Of a stretch of 64,000 nucleotides of DNA, positions 29,193 through 37,734 are shown piece after piece. Location: contig JARHVB010000021.1 in the NCBI GenBank assembly GCA_029222685.1, forward strand, positions 120,536 through 184,535, in the 5' to 3' direction. The notes beneath the pieces were generated by a model. It did not search any database and was not told where the DNA came from. It was given only the letters and a program-made list of their open reading frames with translations. The DNA comes from Terripilifer ovatus. GTDB lineage: Bacteria > Pseudomonadota > Alphaproteobacteria > Rhizobiales > Beijerinckiaceae. Position numbers and translations under genes: made by a program. Position 1 is the stretch's first letter, and every line of letters starts with the position of its first letter.

Positions 29193-29215
29193 GCTATTTT
29201 GCAATGCAAAATAGC
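29193..29215. promoter_or_regulatory. Perfect palindrome upstream of phaZ, possible PhaR operator
   Basis: GCTATTTTGCA at 29193-29203, a single central A, and its exact complement TGCAAAATAGC at 29205-29215, followed by TTGACC. It lies 57 bases before the phaZ start and about 125 bases from the divergent regB start. The core TTGCAATGCAA is TGC/GCA symmetric, the type of site known for PhaR/AniA regulators of polyhydroxyalkanoate genes, so an operator for phaZ is a reasonable inference. Confidence 0.55.
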
Positions 29216-29272
29216 TTGACCATATCCGTTCCAGGCATGTGAGGCCTGACCCGTCATTCCGCAGGTAATTCC

Positions 29273-30538
29273 ATGGATCGATTGTCTTATCAGCTTTATG
29301 AAATGGCGCATCTGTCCGTGGCGCCGGCGCGGTTCATCTCCGACGCGACGGGGCTGTTCTTCAAGAATCCGCTCAATCCTTTCAGTCATACGTTTCTGGG
29401 CCGCAACATCGCTGCCTCGACCGAATTGTTCGAGCGCCTGACGCGGCGCTACGGCAAGCCGGTATTCGGGCTGGCGGAGACGGTGATCAACGGCAAGCCG
29501 GTCAGCATCGAGGAGAGGATCGTCTGGGAACGGCCGTTCTGCGGACTGATCAATTTCCAGCGTCTCGGCGTCGTACCCAAGGAAGCCCGCACGAGGCTCC
29601 TGATCGTGGCGCCGATGTCGGGACATTTCGCCACCCTGCTACGCGGCACGGTGGAAGCGTTCCTGCCGGATTTCGACGTCTACATCACCGACTGGGCGGA
29701 CGGACGGATGGTGCCGCTGACGTCGGGACGTTTCAGCCTCGACGACTACATCGACTATGTGAGCGCGATGTTCAAACACCTGCACGAGCAGGATCCGCAA
29801 ACGCCGGTCCATGTGCTTGGTGTCTGCCAGCCGGCGGTGCCGGTGATCGCCTCGGTGGCGCTGCTGGAAGCGGCGCGGCAGCCCTACGTGCCTGATTCCA
29901 TGATCCTGATGGGCGGGCCGATCGACACGCGGCGCAGCCCCACTGTCGTCAACAAACTGGCGGAAGAACGCGGTGTCGACTGGTTCAGGCGCAATTGCAT
30001 CTTCAACGTGCCGTTTCCGTACCCGGGCTTCGGCCGCGAGGTCTATCCGGGCTTCCTGCAACTCTCCGGCTTCATGGCGATGAACCTCGACCGGCATGTG
30101 AATGCGCATGTGGAAATGTTCCGCAATCTCGTCAAGGGCGATGGCGATTCCTTCGAGAAGCAGGAAGACTTCTACGACGAATACATGGCGGTGATGGATC
30201 TCGACGCGGACTATTATCTGCAGACGGTGGAATCCGTCTTCGTGCGCCACGATCTCCCGAACGGCGAAATGAAGCATCGCGGGCAACGTGTCGATCTCGG
30301 CGCCATCGAGCGCGTGGCGCTGATGACGGTCGAAGGCGAGAACGACGACATCTCCGGCGTCGGCCAGACCCAGGCGACGCACGAGTTGTGCCCGAAGATT
30401 CCCGACGCCCGCAAATTGCACTACCTTCAGCCCGAAGTTGGCCATTATGGCGTGTTCAATGGATCGCGCTTCCGTCGCGAGATCGCGCCGCGAATCAAAA
30501 ATTTTACGCGCAGCATGCAGCGGCGCGGTGTAAAGTAA
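29273..30538 (+). CDS. phaZ: Intracellular polyhydroxyalkanoate depolymerase
   Basis: Granule-associated enzyme that degrades stored polyhydroxybutyrate to hydroxybutyrate. 421 residues without a signal peptide, matching the PHB_depo_C family: opening LSYQLYEMAHLSVAPARFISD, TRLLIVAPMSGHFATLLRGTVEAFLPDFDVYITDWADGR, and the nucleophile in HVLGVCQPAVPVIASVALL (a cysteine replaces the lipase-box serine, as in this family). The catalytic Asp and His are likely in VEGENDDISG and QPEVGHYGVFNG near the C terminus. The gene stands alone, divergent from regB, with a perfect 23-base palindrome upstream. Confidence 0.95.
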   Translation: MDRLSYQLYEMAHLSVAPARFISDATGLFFKNPLNPFSHTFLGRNIAASTELFERLTRRYGKPVFGLAETVINGKPVSIEERIVWERPFCGLINFQRLGVVPKEARTRLLIVAPMSGHFATLLRGTVEAFLPDFDVYITDWADGRMVPLTSGRFSLDDYIDYVSAMFKHLHEQDPQTPVHVLGVCQPAVPVIASVALLEAARQPYVPDSMILMGGPIDTRRSPTVVNKLAEERGVDWFRRNCIFNVPFPYPGFGREVYPGFLQLSGFMAMNLDRHVNAHVEMFRNLVKGDGDSFEKQEDFYDEYMAVMDLDADYYLQTVESVFVRHDLPNGEMKHRGQRVDLGAIERVALMTVEGENDDISGVGQTQATHELCPKIPDARKLHYLQPEVGHYGVFNGSRFRREIAPRIKNFTRSMQRRGVK

Positions 30539-30617
30539 TCAAGCTTTGAATTTTGGGGCGCATCTCCTCGCAGATTCGAGGTGGCGTGCACGTTGTGAGT
30601 TCTGTTATTTTCGCGGG

Positions 30618-31418
30618 ATGGCTGGACCCATGATTCGCAGGAACTCGTCATTCAATAATTCTTCGCGTGCCGTGACGCCGCAGATGAAGGTCACGCATGA
30701 CAGCGCGACCTACGTCGTCACGCTGAAGCGCACGGTGTCGGCGCGGCGCTTCACCTTGCGCGTGCGCAATGCGACGCGCGATGTCGTGCTGACGATTCCA
30801 CGCCGCGCCTCGATCACCGATGCCCGCGACTTCGCCGAGAAGCATGCAGCGTGGATCGGCGAGCGGTTGCAGAAGCTGCCGCAGCCGGTGCCGTTCGAAC
30901 ATGGCGGGATCATTCCCTTGCGCGGCATCGCGCATATCATCCTGCACAAGCCCGAGACGCGCGGCACCGTGTGGATCGAACCGCATGCGCCGCAGGAAGC
31001 CGGCGGACCCTTGCTGGCGCTCTGCGTCGCCGGCCGCAAGGAACATGTGGCACGCAGAGTCGTCGACTATCTCAGGGCGCAGGCGATGGCCGACCTGAAG
31101 GTCGCGGTGAAAGTGCATGCGGGCCAGATCAACATGTCGCCGAGCAAGATCGCGATCCGCGATTCAAAGACGCGATGGGGCTCATGCTCGGCCGCCGGCG
31201 CGCTGAATTTTTCCTGGCGCATCATTCTGGCGCCGGCCTTCGTGCTGGACTATCTCGCCGCGCATGAAGTGGCGCACCTCGTCCATCTCAATCACTCCGA
31301 GAAATTCTGGACGCTGACGCGGCGACTGTTTCGCGATACCGACAAGGCGGAAGCATGGCTCAACGCCTGCGGCGCGCAATTGCATCAGTACGGCAAGCCG
31401 GCGTCGTATGATGTATGA
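30618..31418 (+). CDS. YgjP-type (DUF45/M48-like) zinc metallopeptidase
   Basis: A 266-residue soluble protein of the DUF45/YgjP family. The zinc site is intact in AAHEVAHLVHLNHSEKFW, the family form HExxHxxxxNHxxxFW, preceded by the characteristic IAIRDSKTRWGSCSAAGALNFSWRIILAP. ATG 30618 follows CGGG and gives a normal length; another ATG twelve bases later and one at 30684 are possible, and the frame's first ATG at 30546 gives a poor leader. Biological substrates of this family are not established. Confidence 0.88.
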   Translation: MAGPMIRRNSSFNNSSRAVTPQMKVTHDSATYVVTLKRTVSARRFTLRVRNATRDVVLTIPRRASITDARDFAEKHAAWIGERLQKLPQPVPFEHGGIIPLRGIAHIILHKPETRGTVWIEPHAPQEAGGPLLALCVAGRKEHVARRVVDYLRAQAMADLKVAVKVHAGQINMSPSKIAIRDSKTRWGSCSAAGALNFSWRIILAPAFVLDYLAAHEVAHLVHLNHSEKFWTLTRRLFRDTDKAEAWLNACGAQLHQYGKPASYDV

Positions 31419-31508
31419 TGTTGCGGTAGAGAGCTGGGGACTTTTCAACCGGCGGCAAAATAGCAGAAGCCTTCATCCCGAGAGCTTGTTGCCCTGCGCT
31501 ACGATCCT

Positions 31509-32186
31509 CTATCTCTTCACGAATGTCAGATAGACCGGATGGCGGCCCGCGATCAGCGCCTTGGCTTCATAGCGCGTGCCGGGCCATTGCGGCCACGGCT
31601 TGGTCCAATCGTCGGACGTCTTTGCAACCCAGTCGAACAGGTCCGAACGCAGGACGCGGGCCAGTGCCCAGGCGCTGTAGTCATCAATGTCGGTGGCGAA
31701 GTGCAGTTCGCAGCCTTTGCGCAGGGTCCTGGCGATTTCGGCGATCGATATGTCGGAGATGAAGCGGCGCTTCTTCTGATGCGTCTTCGGCCATGGATCG
31801 GGATAGAGAATCGTCACGCGGCCGAGACTGGCATCGGGCAGCGCCTTCAGAATTTCGAGCGCATCGCCGGCATGGACGCGGATATTTGCGAGCTCGTCTT
31901 CCTCGATGGAGGCCAGCAGTTTGGCGACGCCGTTGATGAAGGGCTCGCAGCCGATGAAGCCGATATCTCGATGACGTTTCGCATCATCGGCGAGATGTTC
32001 GCCGCCGCCGAAGCCGATCTCGATCCAGAGATCGGCTGGCTTGCTGTTGAACAGCTTCGACGGCTCAGCGAGCGACGGGATGTCAATCTGCAATTGCGGC
32101 AGCAGTTCGCCGATCAGCGCCGAATGATGGCTGCGAAGCTTCTTGCCCTTGCGGCGGCCGAACAGGTTGGGGTGAAACTTTTCCAT
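31509..32186 (-). CDS. trmB: tRNA (guanine-N7-)-methyltransferase TrmB
   Basis: Methylates G46 of the tRNA variable loop with SAM. 225 residues. The SAM motif is WIEIGFGGGEHLADDAK, followed by IGCEPFINGVAKLL, NIRVHAGDALEIL and the TrmB signature LYPDPWPKTHQKKRRF. The C terminus includes TRYEAKALIAGRHPVYLTF. It is the last gene of the leftward housekeeping run but is separated from metK by an intrinsic terminator and a family A repeat, so it probably has its own promoter. Confidence 0.96.
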   Translation of the reverse strand: MEKFHPNLFGRRKGKKLRSHHSALIGELLPQLQIDIPSLAEPSKLFNSKPADLWIEIGFGGGEHLADDAKRHRDIGFIGCEPFINGVAKLLASIEEDELANIRVHAGDALEILKALPDASLGRVTILYPDPWPKTHQKKRRFISDISIAEIARTLRKGCELHFATDIDDYSAWALARVLRSDLFDWVAKTSDDWTKPWPQWPGTRYEAKALIAGRHPVYLTFVKR

Positions 32187-32227
32187 GATCGTTCAGTATC
32201 AGCCGCCGGCAGCCTGCCGCAACCAAT

Positions 32228-32376
32228 GTCATTCCCGACGCGCGAAGCGCAAGCGGGAAACCAGATGTCGCAGCGCTTGTACGCCGGGCGTTGTTTTTGG
32301 ACGCAACGATCCGCGGTGACGCGCTGAATTGTCAGGTCTGGATCCCGCTCGCGCCTGCGGCGCGTCGGGGATGACA
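32228..32376. repeat. Dispersed palindromic element, family A, copy 5
   Basis: A compact copy: begins GTCATTCCCGACGCGCGAAG with AAGCGGGAAACCAGATG, and ends GGTCTGGATCCCGCTCGCGCC then GCGTCGGGGATGAC. The two arms are inverted copies around a variable centre. It lies between trmB and the metK terminator. Confidence 0.75.
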
Positions 32377-32383
32377 GGGCCGC

Positions 32384-32417
32384 AAACGCAAAAGGGACGC
32401 GCCTGCGCGCGTCCCTT
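32384..32417 (-). terminator. Intrinsic terminator of metK
   Basis: Arms AAGGGACGCGC (32392-32402) and GCGCGTCCCTT (32407-32417) are perfect complements over 11 bp with a four-base loop. Read leftward the stem is followed by TTGCGTTTGCGG, a weak T-rich tail, 25 bases after the metK stop. Confidence 0.8.
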
Positions 32418-32442
32418 CGCTAACTGATGCAACTCTATAGGC

Positions 32443-33630
32443 TCAGAACGCGCCCTTGAGCTGGCTGGCGAGATCGAGGTTTTCCCAGGAGAAGCCGCCT
32501 TCGGCATCCGGCGTACGGCCGAAATGGCCGTAGGACGAAGTGCGCGCATAGATCGGCTTGTTGAGCTTGAGATGCTCGCGGATGCCGCGCGGCGACAGGT
32601 TCATGACGTCCATCAGAACCGTCTCGAGCTTGGCGACGTCAACCTTGCCGGTGTCGTGCAGGTCGGCGTAGATCGACAGCGGCTTGGCGACGCCGATGGC
32701 GTAGGCAAGCTGGATCGTGCAGCGATCGGCAAGACCGGCGCCGACGACGTTCTTGGCGAGATAGCGCGCCGCATAGGCAGCCGAGCGATCGACCTTGGTC
32801 GGGTCCTTGCCGGAGAACGCGCCGCCGCCGTGGGGCGCCGCACCGCCGTAAGTGTCGACGATGATCTTGCGGCCGGTGAGGCCGCAGTCGCCATCGGGGC
32901 CGCCGATGTAGAACTTACCGGTCGGGTTGATGTGCCAGACCGTATCCTTGCTGATCCAGCCATCCGGCAGGGCCTTGCGGACATAAGGCTCGACGAGATC
33001 GCGAACCTGCTGCGAGGTCAGGTCCTCGATCACGTGCTGGTGCGAGACGACGATCTGGGTGACGCCGACGGGCTTGCCGTCTTCGTACCGAATCGTCACC
33101 TGGCTCTTGGAATCGGGGCCGAGGCCCTTTTCGGTGCCGGCGTGACGCGCCTGCGAGATCAGGTGCAGGATCTTATGTGCATAATAGAGCGGGGCCGGCA
33201 TCAGCTCCGGGGTTTCGCGGCAGGCGTAACCGAACATGATGCCCTGGTCGCCGGCGCCTTCGTCCTTGTTGCCGGAAGCGTCAACGCCCTGCGCGATGTC
33301 GGCCGACTGGGCGTGCAGCAGCACTTCGATCTTGGCAGTGGCGTGGTGGAAGCCTTCCTGCTCGTAGCCGATGTCCTTGATGGCGGCGCGCGCCGTCTGG
33401 ATGATCTGTTCTTGCGGCAGGGTCGGGCCACGCACTTCACCGGCGATGATGACGCGGTTGGTGGTGGCGAGCGTCTCGCAGGCAACGCGGATCTGATAGG
33501 GATCGATGTTGGCCTTGGCGCCCTCACGGAAAAACAGATCGACGACTTCATCGGAGATCCGGTCACATACCTTATCGGGATGACCTTCCGACACGGACTC
33601 ACTGGTGAAAAGATAACTCTTACGTGCCAC
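32443..33630 (-). CDS. metK: S-adenosylmethionine synthetase
   Basis: Makes SAM from methionine and ATP. The GTG at 33630 gives [27 protein letters not shown], the usual rhizobial opening, with GGAG eight bases upstream; the ATG at 33687 would add 19 unrelated residues. 395 residues. The ATP signature [12 protein letters not shown] and the P-loop-like [23 protein letters not shown] are intact, as is [31 protein letters not shown]. It lies between the XRE regulator gene and the terminator before trmB. No recognisable SAM riboswitch was found in its 198-base leader. Confidence 0.97.
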   Translation of the reverse strand: MARKSYLFTSESVSEGHPDKVCDRISDEVVDLFFREGAKANIDPYQIRVACETLATTNRVIIAGEVRGPTLPQEQIIQTARAAIKDIGYEQEGFHHATAKIEVLLHAQSADIAQGVDASGNKDEGAGDQGIMFGYACRETPELMPAPLYYAHKILHLISQARHAGTEKGLGPDSKSQVTIRYEDGKPVGVTQIVVSHQHVIEDLTSQQVRDLVEPYVRKALPDGWISKDTVWHINPTGKFYIGGPDGDCGLTGRKIIVDTYGGAAPHGGGAFSGKDPTKVDRSAAYAARYLAKNVVGAGLADRCTIQLAYAIGVAKPLSIYADLHDTGKVDVAKLETVLMDVMNLSPRGIREHLKLNKPIYARTSSYGHFGRTPDAEGGFSWENLDLASQLKGAF

Positions 33631-33828
33631 GCGGGTGTCTCCGAGGCTGGTGTTGCGCGATACCGAAAGCCGTTCAGCGGCCGCCATTCAACGCAGGACT
33701 TCTCCCTAAGCCAAAAGGCGCGCATATTTGGCAGCGAGCGTTCGTTTGGTCAAGCGGAATCGCGTGTTTCGTTCTGTAAAGCGAACACGGGCCGAATCCC
33801 AATCGTCATAATACAAGTCCCAACTTCG

Positions 33829-34266
33829 TTATTTGGAAGTATCGTTGGGCGCACTCCCCTCGTCGATATCCGCAATGGCGGTGACGAGATCGATCACACG
33901 TTTGCGCACCTGTGCGTTCTTGATGCGCGCGAAGGCCTTGTTCAACTGCACGCCTTCGGCGGTGCCGATAAAATCGGTGATGAACGCAGCGGAATGCCCT
34001 TCAGCGTCGGTTCCGCCCGTCTCGGCCATTGCACTGCCCGTTGGCGCGCCGTCGAAAAAATAGGATGGCGCGATATTGAGCGTTTTGGAAATTTCCTGCA
34101 GGCGGCTGGCGCCGATGCGATTGGTGCCCTTCTCGTATTTCTGCACCTGCTGGAATGTCAGGCCGAGCGCGGCGCCGAGTTTTTCCTGGCTGAGGCCAAG
34201 CAGGATGCGGCGCATGCGCACGCGGCTTCCGACATGCTTATCGATCGGGTTGGGCGTTTTCGCCAT
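33829..34266 (-). CDS. XRE family helix-turn-helix regulator upstream of metK
   Basis: A 145-residue DNA-binding protein. The helix-turn-helix occupies about residues 12-68: HVGSRVRMRRILLGLSQEKLGAALGLTFQQVQKYEKGTNRIG, the standard alphaproteobacterial form, followed by SRLQEISKTLNIAPSYFFDG. The C-terminal part is helical and not a known ligand domain. The gene is a conserved neighbour of metK and lnt in Hyphomicrobiales, which makes a housekeeping role plausible, but its targets are not known from sequence. Confidence 0.9.
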   Translation of the reverse strand: MAKTPNPIDKHVGSRVRMRRILLGLSQEKLGAALGLTFQQVQKYEKGTNRIGASRLQEISKTLNIAPSYFFDGAPTGSAMAETGGTDAEGHSAAFITDFIGTAEGVQLNKAFARIKNAQVRKRVIDLVTAIADIDEGSAPNDTSK

Positions 34267-34375
34267 TGACGCAGCCTCAGCAGAAAGCGATCAGAAATCT
34301 GTCTGATCTTGCGCGTCATACGCGCATCGCCGGAGGCTCGCAACGGCGTTGTGGCCTGCCGTTTCCGCCAAGGAT

Positions 34376-36049
34376 TCAGCGCGATCTTCTTGTTTCAAAA
34401 AGACGCAGGATGGCCACGCAGAGCAGAATGAAAAACCAGAGTCCCAGCGGCGCCAGCAGCGGATATCGGGCGAACACCGGCGCGGCTATGGGTTTGGGCA
34501 GTTGGCCGTCGAGCACGCCCTCGATGCCCAGCGGCAGTTGCGACAGCACCCGTCCATAGGGATCGACGATCGCCGATATGCCTGTATTCGCGGCGCGAAC
34601 CAGTGGCATGCCTTCCTCAATGGTGCGCAGGCGGGCCTGGGCGAAATGCTGGTAGGGGCCCGGCGTGATGCCGAACCAGGCGTCGTTGGTGACGTTGAGC
34701 ATAAGTTCAGGCCGCTCGGACGGGCTATCCGCCGGCATCACCTCGCCGGAAAAGATCGCCTCGTAACAGACCAGCGGGGCAATGGCGGGGAGGCCCGGCG
34801 CGTGCAGGGTGGCACGGCGCGGACCGGCCTCGAAGCCGCCGGGGATATGGACGAACTGGCGCAGGCCCATCGCCTCGACCCAGCGCCCAAGCGGCAGATA
34901 TTCGCCGAAGGGAACCAGGTGCACCTTGTCGTAGCTGTCGAGGATCATGCCGCCGGACTGGATGACCTGGATGGCGTTGTAATAGCGGTTTTGCGGGCGC
35001 TGGCCGCGAATCTGCGGCCCTGCTTCCATGCGTGCGGCGCCGGTGATGAGGGTCGTTGACGGCGGCAGAAAGGCGCCGATCAGCTTCAGCGCATCGACAT
35101 CGCGCGACAGAATGAAGGGAAAGGCGGATTCCGGCCAGATGAGGTGGGTGACATCGGCGACCCCCGATGTCTGCGGCGAGGTCGCCCGGTCCGAGAGGTC
35201 GAGATAGTGCCTGAGGATCGCATCCTTGTTCTCGCCGCGGAATTTTTCATCCTGGGGCAGATTGGGCTGCATGATGCGCAGCCGCACATTGGGCTGGGAG
35301 GCGACCTGCGGCACAGCCAGGCGCAGGGCGCCGAAGCCGAGCAGGGCGCAGAGCGTGACCAGCGCGAGGCCGGCAGTCAGTGTCGACAGTTTGGCCGTCC
35401 GGGCCGTCGGCGCGGAGCGGTCGGCGAGAACCGCCGGCGCGGCGCAGATCGCCACCGCCAGCATGGTGAGGCCGTTGAGGCCGACGATGGAGGCCGCCTG
35501 CGCCAGCAGCAGATTGGCGCCGAACGCCATGCCGAAATCATTCCAGGGAAAGCCGGTGAGAATATTGCCGCGCAGCCATTCGGAGACGGCGAGCGCCAGG
35601 GCCAGAATCAGGATGCGGCTCGGCCCCGTCGTCCAGAACAGCCGGGCCAGAAAAAATCCGAAAGCCGTGAAGATCGCCAGCCCCGCCGGCAGGCCGATGA
35701 CGCCGAGCGGCAGCGCCCAGGCGAACTGATCGGCTTCGACGAGAAAGGCGGCGCCCAGCCACCACAGGCCCGCGACATGATAGCCGAAGCCGATCCACCA
35801 TCCGACCTTCGCCGCAACCCAGGCATTGGCGAGATGCTGCGACCCACCCTTGCCCTCATGAAATTCAGCAACCGAACCGTCGATGAGCCAGACGGCTACC
35901 GTCATCGTCACGATCAGAAACGGAAACAACGAGACCGGCGGCATGGCGAGCGCGCCGGCGGCGCCGGCCAGAAAGGCCGCGAGCGCCCGCTTCCACCCGT
36001 TCGACAGGACAAAGCGATCGGCGATCGGTTGAAGGATGGATGCAGGCAT
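34376..36049 (-). CDS. lnt: Apolipoprotein N-acyltransferase
   Basis: Inner-membrane enzyme adding the third acyl chain to lipoproteins. 557 residues from ATG 36049 (MPASILQPIADRFVLSNGW); ATGs at 36100 and 36127 are in frame but add a Cys/Arg-rich leader without counterpart in the family. Several transmembrane helices lead into a nitrilase-like periplasmic domain with the catalytic triad: Glu in LIWPESAFPF, Lys in SYDKVHLVPFGEYLP and Cys in LVCYEAIFSGEV. The CorC-like CBS gene often found between ybeY and lnt in relatives is absent here. Confidence 0.95.
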   Translation of the reverse strand: MPASILQPIADRFVLSNGWKRALAAFLAGAAGALAMPPVSLFPFLIVTMTVAVWLIDGSVAEFHEGKGGSQHLANAWVAAKVGWWIGFGYHVAGLWWLGAAFLVEADQFAWALPLGVIGLPAGLAIFTAFGFFLARLFWTTGPSRILILALALAVSEWLRGNILTGFPWNDFGMAFGANLLLAQAASIVGLNGLTMLAVAICAAPAVLADRSAPTARTAKLSTLTAGLALVTLCALLGFGALRLAVPQVASQPNVRLRIMQPNLPQDEKFRGENKDAILRHYLDLSDRATSPQTSGVADVTHLIWPESAFPFILSRDVDALKLIGAFLPPSTTLITGAARMEAGPQIRGQRPQNRYYNAIQVIQSGGMILDSYDKVHLVPFGEYLPLGRWVEAMGLRQFVHIPGGFEAGPRRATLHAPGLPAIAPLVCYEAIFSGEVMPADSPSERPELMLNVTNDAWFGITPGPYQHFAQARLRTIEEGMPLVRAANTGISAIVDPYGRVLSQLPLGIEGVLDGQLPKPIAAPVFARYPLLAPLGLWFFILLCVAILRLFETRRSR

Positions 36050-36160
36050 CGGCGGGGCTTTGCAGATTGGCGAATCACATCGCAGGCGGGCGCGTGCCAT
36101 AGAGATAGCATGCACTGCCGACGCCAAGTGAAATCACAAAGCAATCATTCGATGAGGGCT

Positions 36161-36643
36161 CTAAAGCGCATCCCTGTAAGGATCATCCACACCGAGCTGC
36201 GACAGCACGGTGCGCTCGAGCGCTTCCATCGTCTCGGCATCGGCATCGATCTCGTGATCGTAGCCTGCCAGATGCAGCGCGCCGTGCACGAGCATATGGG
36301 CCAGATGATCGGCGAAGCTCTTGCCTTCGTCGCGCGCCTCGCGCATCACCGTCTCACAGGAGATGATGATATCGCCCAGCATCGGCGTGGTGGCGAGCGC
36401 GGCTCCCGACGCCAATGGAAACGACAACACGTTGGTCGGCGCATCCTTGCGGCGCCATTGCTTGTTCAGATCGTGAATGAAGGCATCGTCGCAATAGACG
36501 ATCGAGACTTCAACATGGTCCTGCAGCGCGACCTTCGCGCCTGCAAGCGCCGCGGCGATCGCCTGCGTGGTAAAGGTCTCGATATCGGGAATGCCGGCGG
36601 GCCAGTGATCGAACTCATTCGAGATATCGACCGTCACACTCAT
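36161..36643 (-). CDS. ybeY: Endoribonuclease YbeY
   Basis: Single-strand endoribonuclease for 16S rRNA 3' end maturation and ribosome quality control. 160 residues. The zinc-binding signature is complete as HMLVHGALHLAGYDHE, and the upstream LNKQWRRKDAPTNVLSFP is the conserved loop. Its start overlaps the phoH stop (ATGA at 36640-36643), indicating coupled translation. Confidence 0.96.
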   Translation of the reverse strand: MSVTVDISNEFDHWPAGIPDIETFTTQAIAAALAGAKVALQDHVEVSIVYCDDAFIHDLNKQWRRKDAPTNVLSFPLASGAALATTPMLGDIIISCETVMREARDEGKSFADHLAHMLVHGALHLAGYDHEIDADAETMEALERTVLSQLGVDDPYRDAL

Positions 36644-37734
36644 TCCCTGTCGCGCCTGCCGCTGTTGACGCGCTCGGCGTTTTCGTAGGCGGTGACGATG
36701 CGGCGGACGATGTCGTGGCGCACGACGTCGCCATCCTTGAAGACGACATGGCCGATGCCTTCGAGGCCCGACAGCAGCCCCACCGCTTCACGCAGGCCGG
36801 ACTTCTGGCCGGGCGGCAGATCGACCTGAGTCGGATCGCCGTTGATGATCATGCGCGAGCCTTCGCCGAGCCGGGTCAGAAACATTTTCATCTGCATCGA
36901 CGTGGCGTTCTGCGCCTCGTCGAGCAGGATGCAGGCATTGGTCAGGGTGCGGCCGCGCATGAAAGCGAGCGGCGCCACTTCGATCATGCCAGTGGCGAGA
37001 CCGCGTTCGACGATGCGGCTGTCCATGAAATCATTCAGCGCATCGAAGATCGGCCGCAGATAGGGATCGACCTTCTCGCGCATGTCGCCCGGCAGAAAGC
37101 CCAGGCGTTCGCCGGCCTCGACCGCGGGGCGCGACAAGATCAGGCGCTCGACGATGCCCTGTTCGAGCAGCAGCACCGCGTGGCCGACCGCAAGCCATGT
37201 CTTGCCGGTGCCGGCGGGGCCTTCGGCGAAGACGAGTTCGTACTGGCGCAGGGCGCGCAGATATTCGTGCTGGGTGGCGTTGCGGGCGCGCACGACGCCT
37301 TTCTTGCGTGTGGCGATCTGCTGGAACGAGAAGGGCGCGACGGGCGCCTGCGCCTGGTTCGGAAACAGAGTGCCCTGCTCGATGCTTTCGGCGATGGCGC
37401 CGTCGATATCGCCCAGGCCGATGTTCTGGCCGCTGCGGGCGCGTTCGTAGATTTTCAGCAGCGCGCGCTGGGCATTGCCACTGGCCTCGGCCGGGCCCTT
37501 GATGGTGACGTGGTTGCCGTTGACATGGATGGAGACGCCGAGCTTGCGTTCGATCTTCGCCAAGTTCTGATCGTACTGCCCGTAGGCCGCAAGCGCCGAG
37601 CGATTGTCGCTCAAGGTCAGCGTCACTTCGGATTTTGCAGCTTCGGCTTTCTGCGCAGCACTGCGGTCGCGCGCAGCGTCATTTGGTTCGGCTATCGGGC
37701 GGGGCGCGCCCGAACGTCCCTCTTCATTCTGCAT
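36640..37734 (-). CDS. phoH: PhoH family ATPase (PhoH-like/YbeZ)
   Basis: Cytosolic P-loop ATPase that partners YbeY in RNA metabolism. 364 residues from ATG 37734 ([14 protein letters not shown]). A TTG at 37824 with an AAGGGG site is in frame and would add a leader of five-residue repeats (QTSNQ type), but would overlap miaB by 100 bases. An N-terminal KH-like part ([30 protein letters not shown]) precedes Walker [17 protein letters not shown] and Walker [12 protein letters not shown]. The order miaB, phoH, ybeY is conserved. Confidence 0.94.
   Translation of the reverse strand: MQNEEGRSGAPRPIAEPNDAARDRSAAQKAEAAKSEVTLTLSDNRSALAAYGQYDQNLAKIERKLGVSIHVNGNHVTIKGPAEASGNAQRALLKIYERARSGQNIGLGDIDGAIAESIEQGTLFPNQAQAPVAPFSFQQIATRKKGVVRARNATQHEYLRALRQYELVFAEGPAGTGKTWLAVGHAVLLLEQGIVERLILSRPAVEAGERLGFLPGDMREKVDPYLRPIFDALNDFMDSRIVERGLATGMIEVAPLAFMRGRTLTNACILLDEAQNATSMQMKMFLTRLGEGSRMIINGDPTQVDLPPGQKSGLREAVGLLSGLEGIGHVVFKDGDVVRHDIVRRIVTAYENAERVNSGRRDRE

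Noticed and set aside
33631..33828. Possible SAM riboswitch in the metK leader
   Set aside because: I searched for SAM-II-like and related conserved words and found none.
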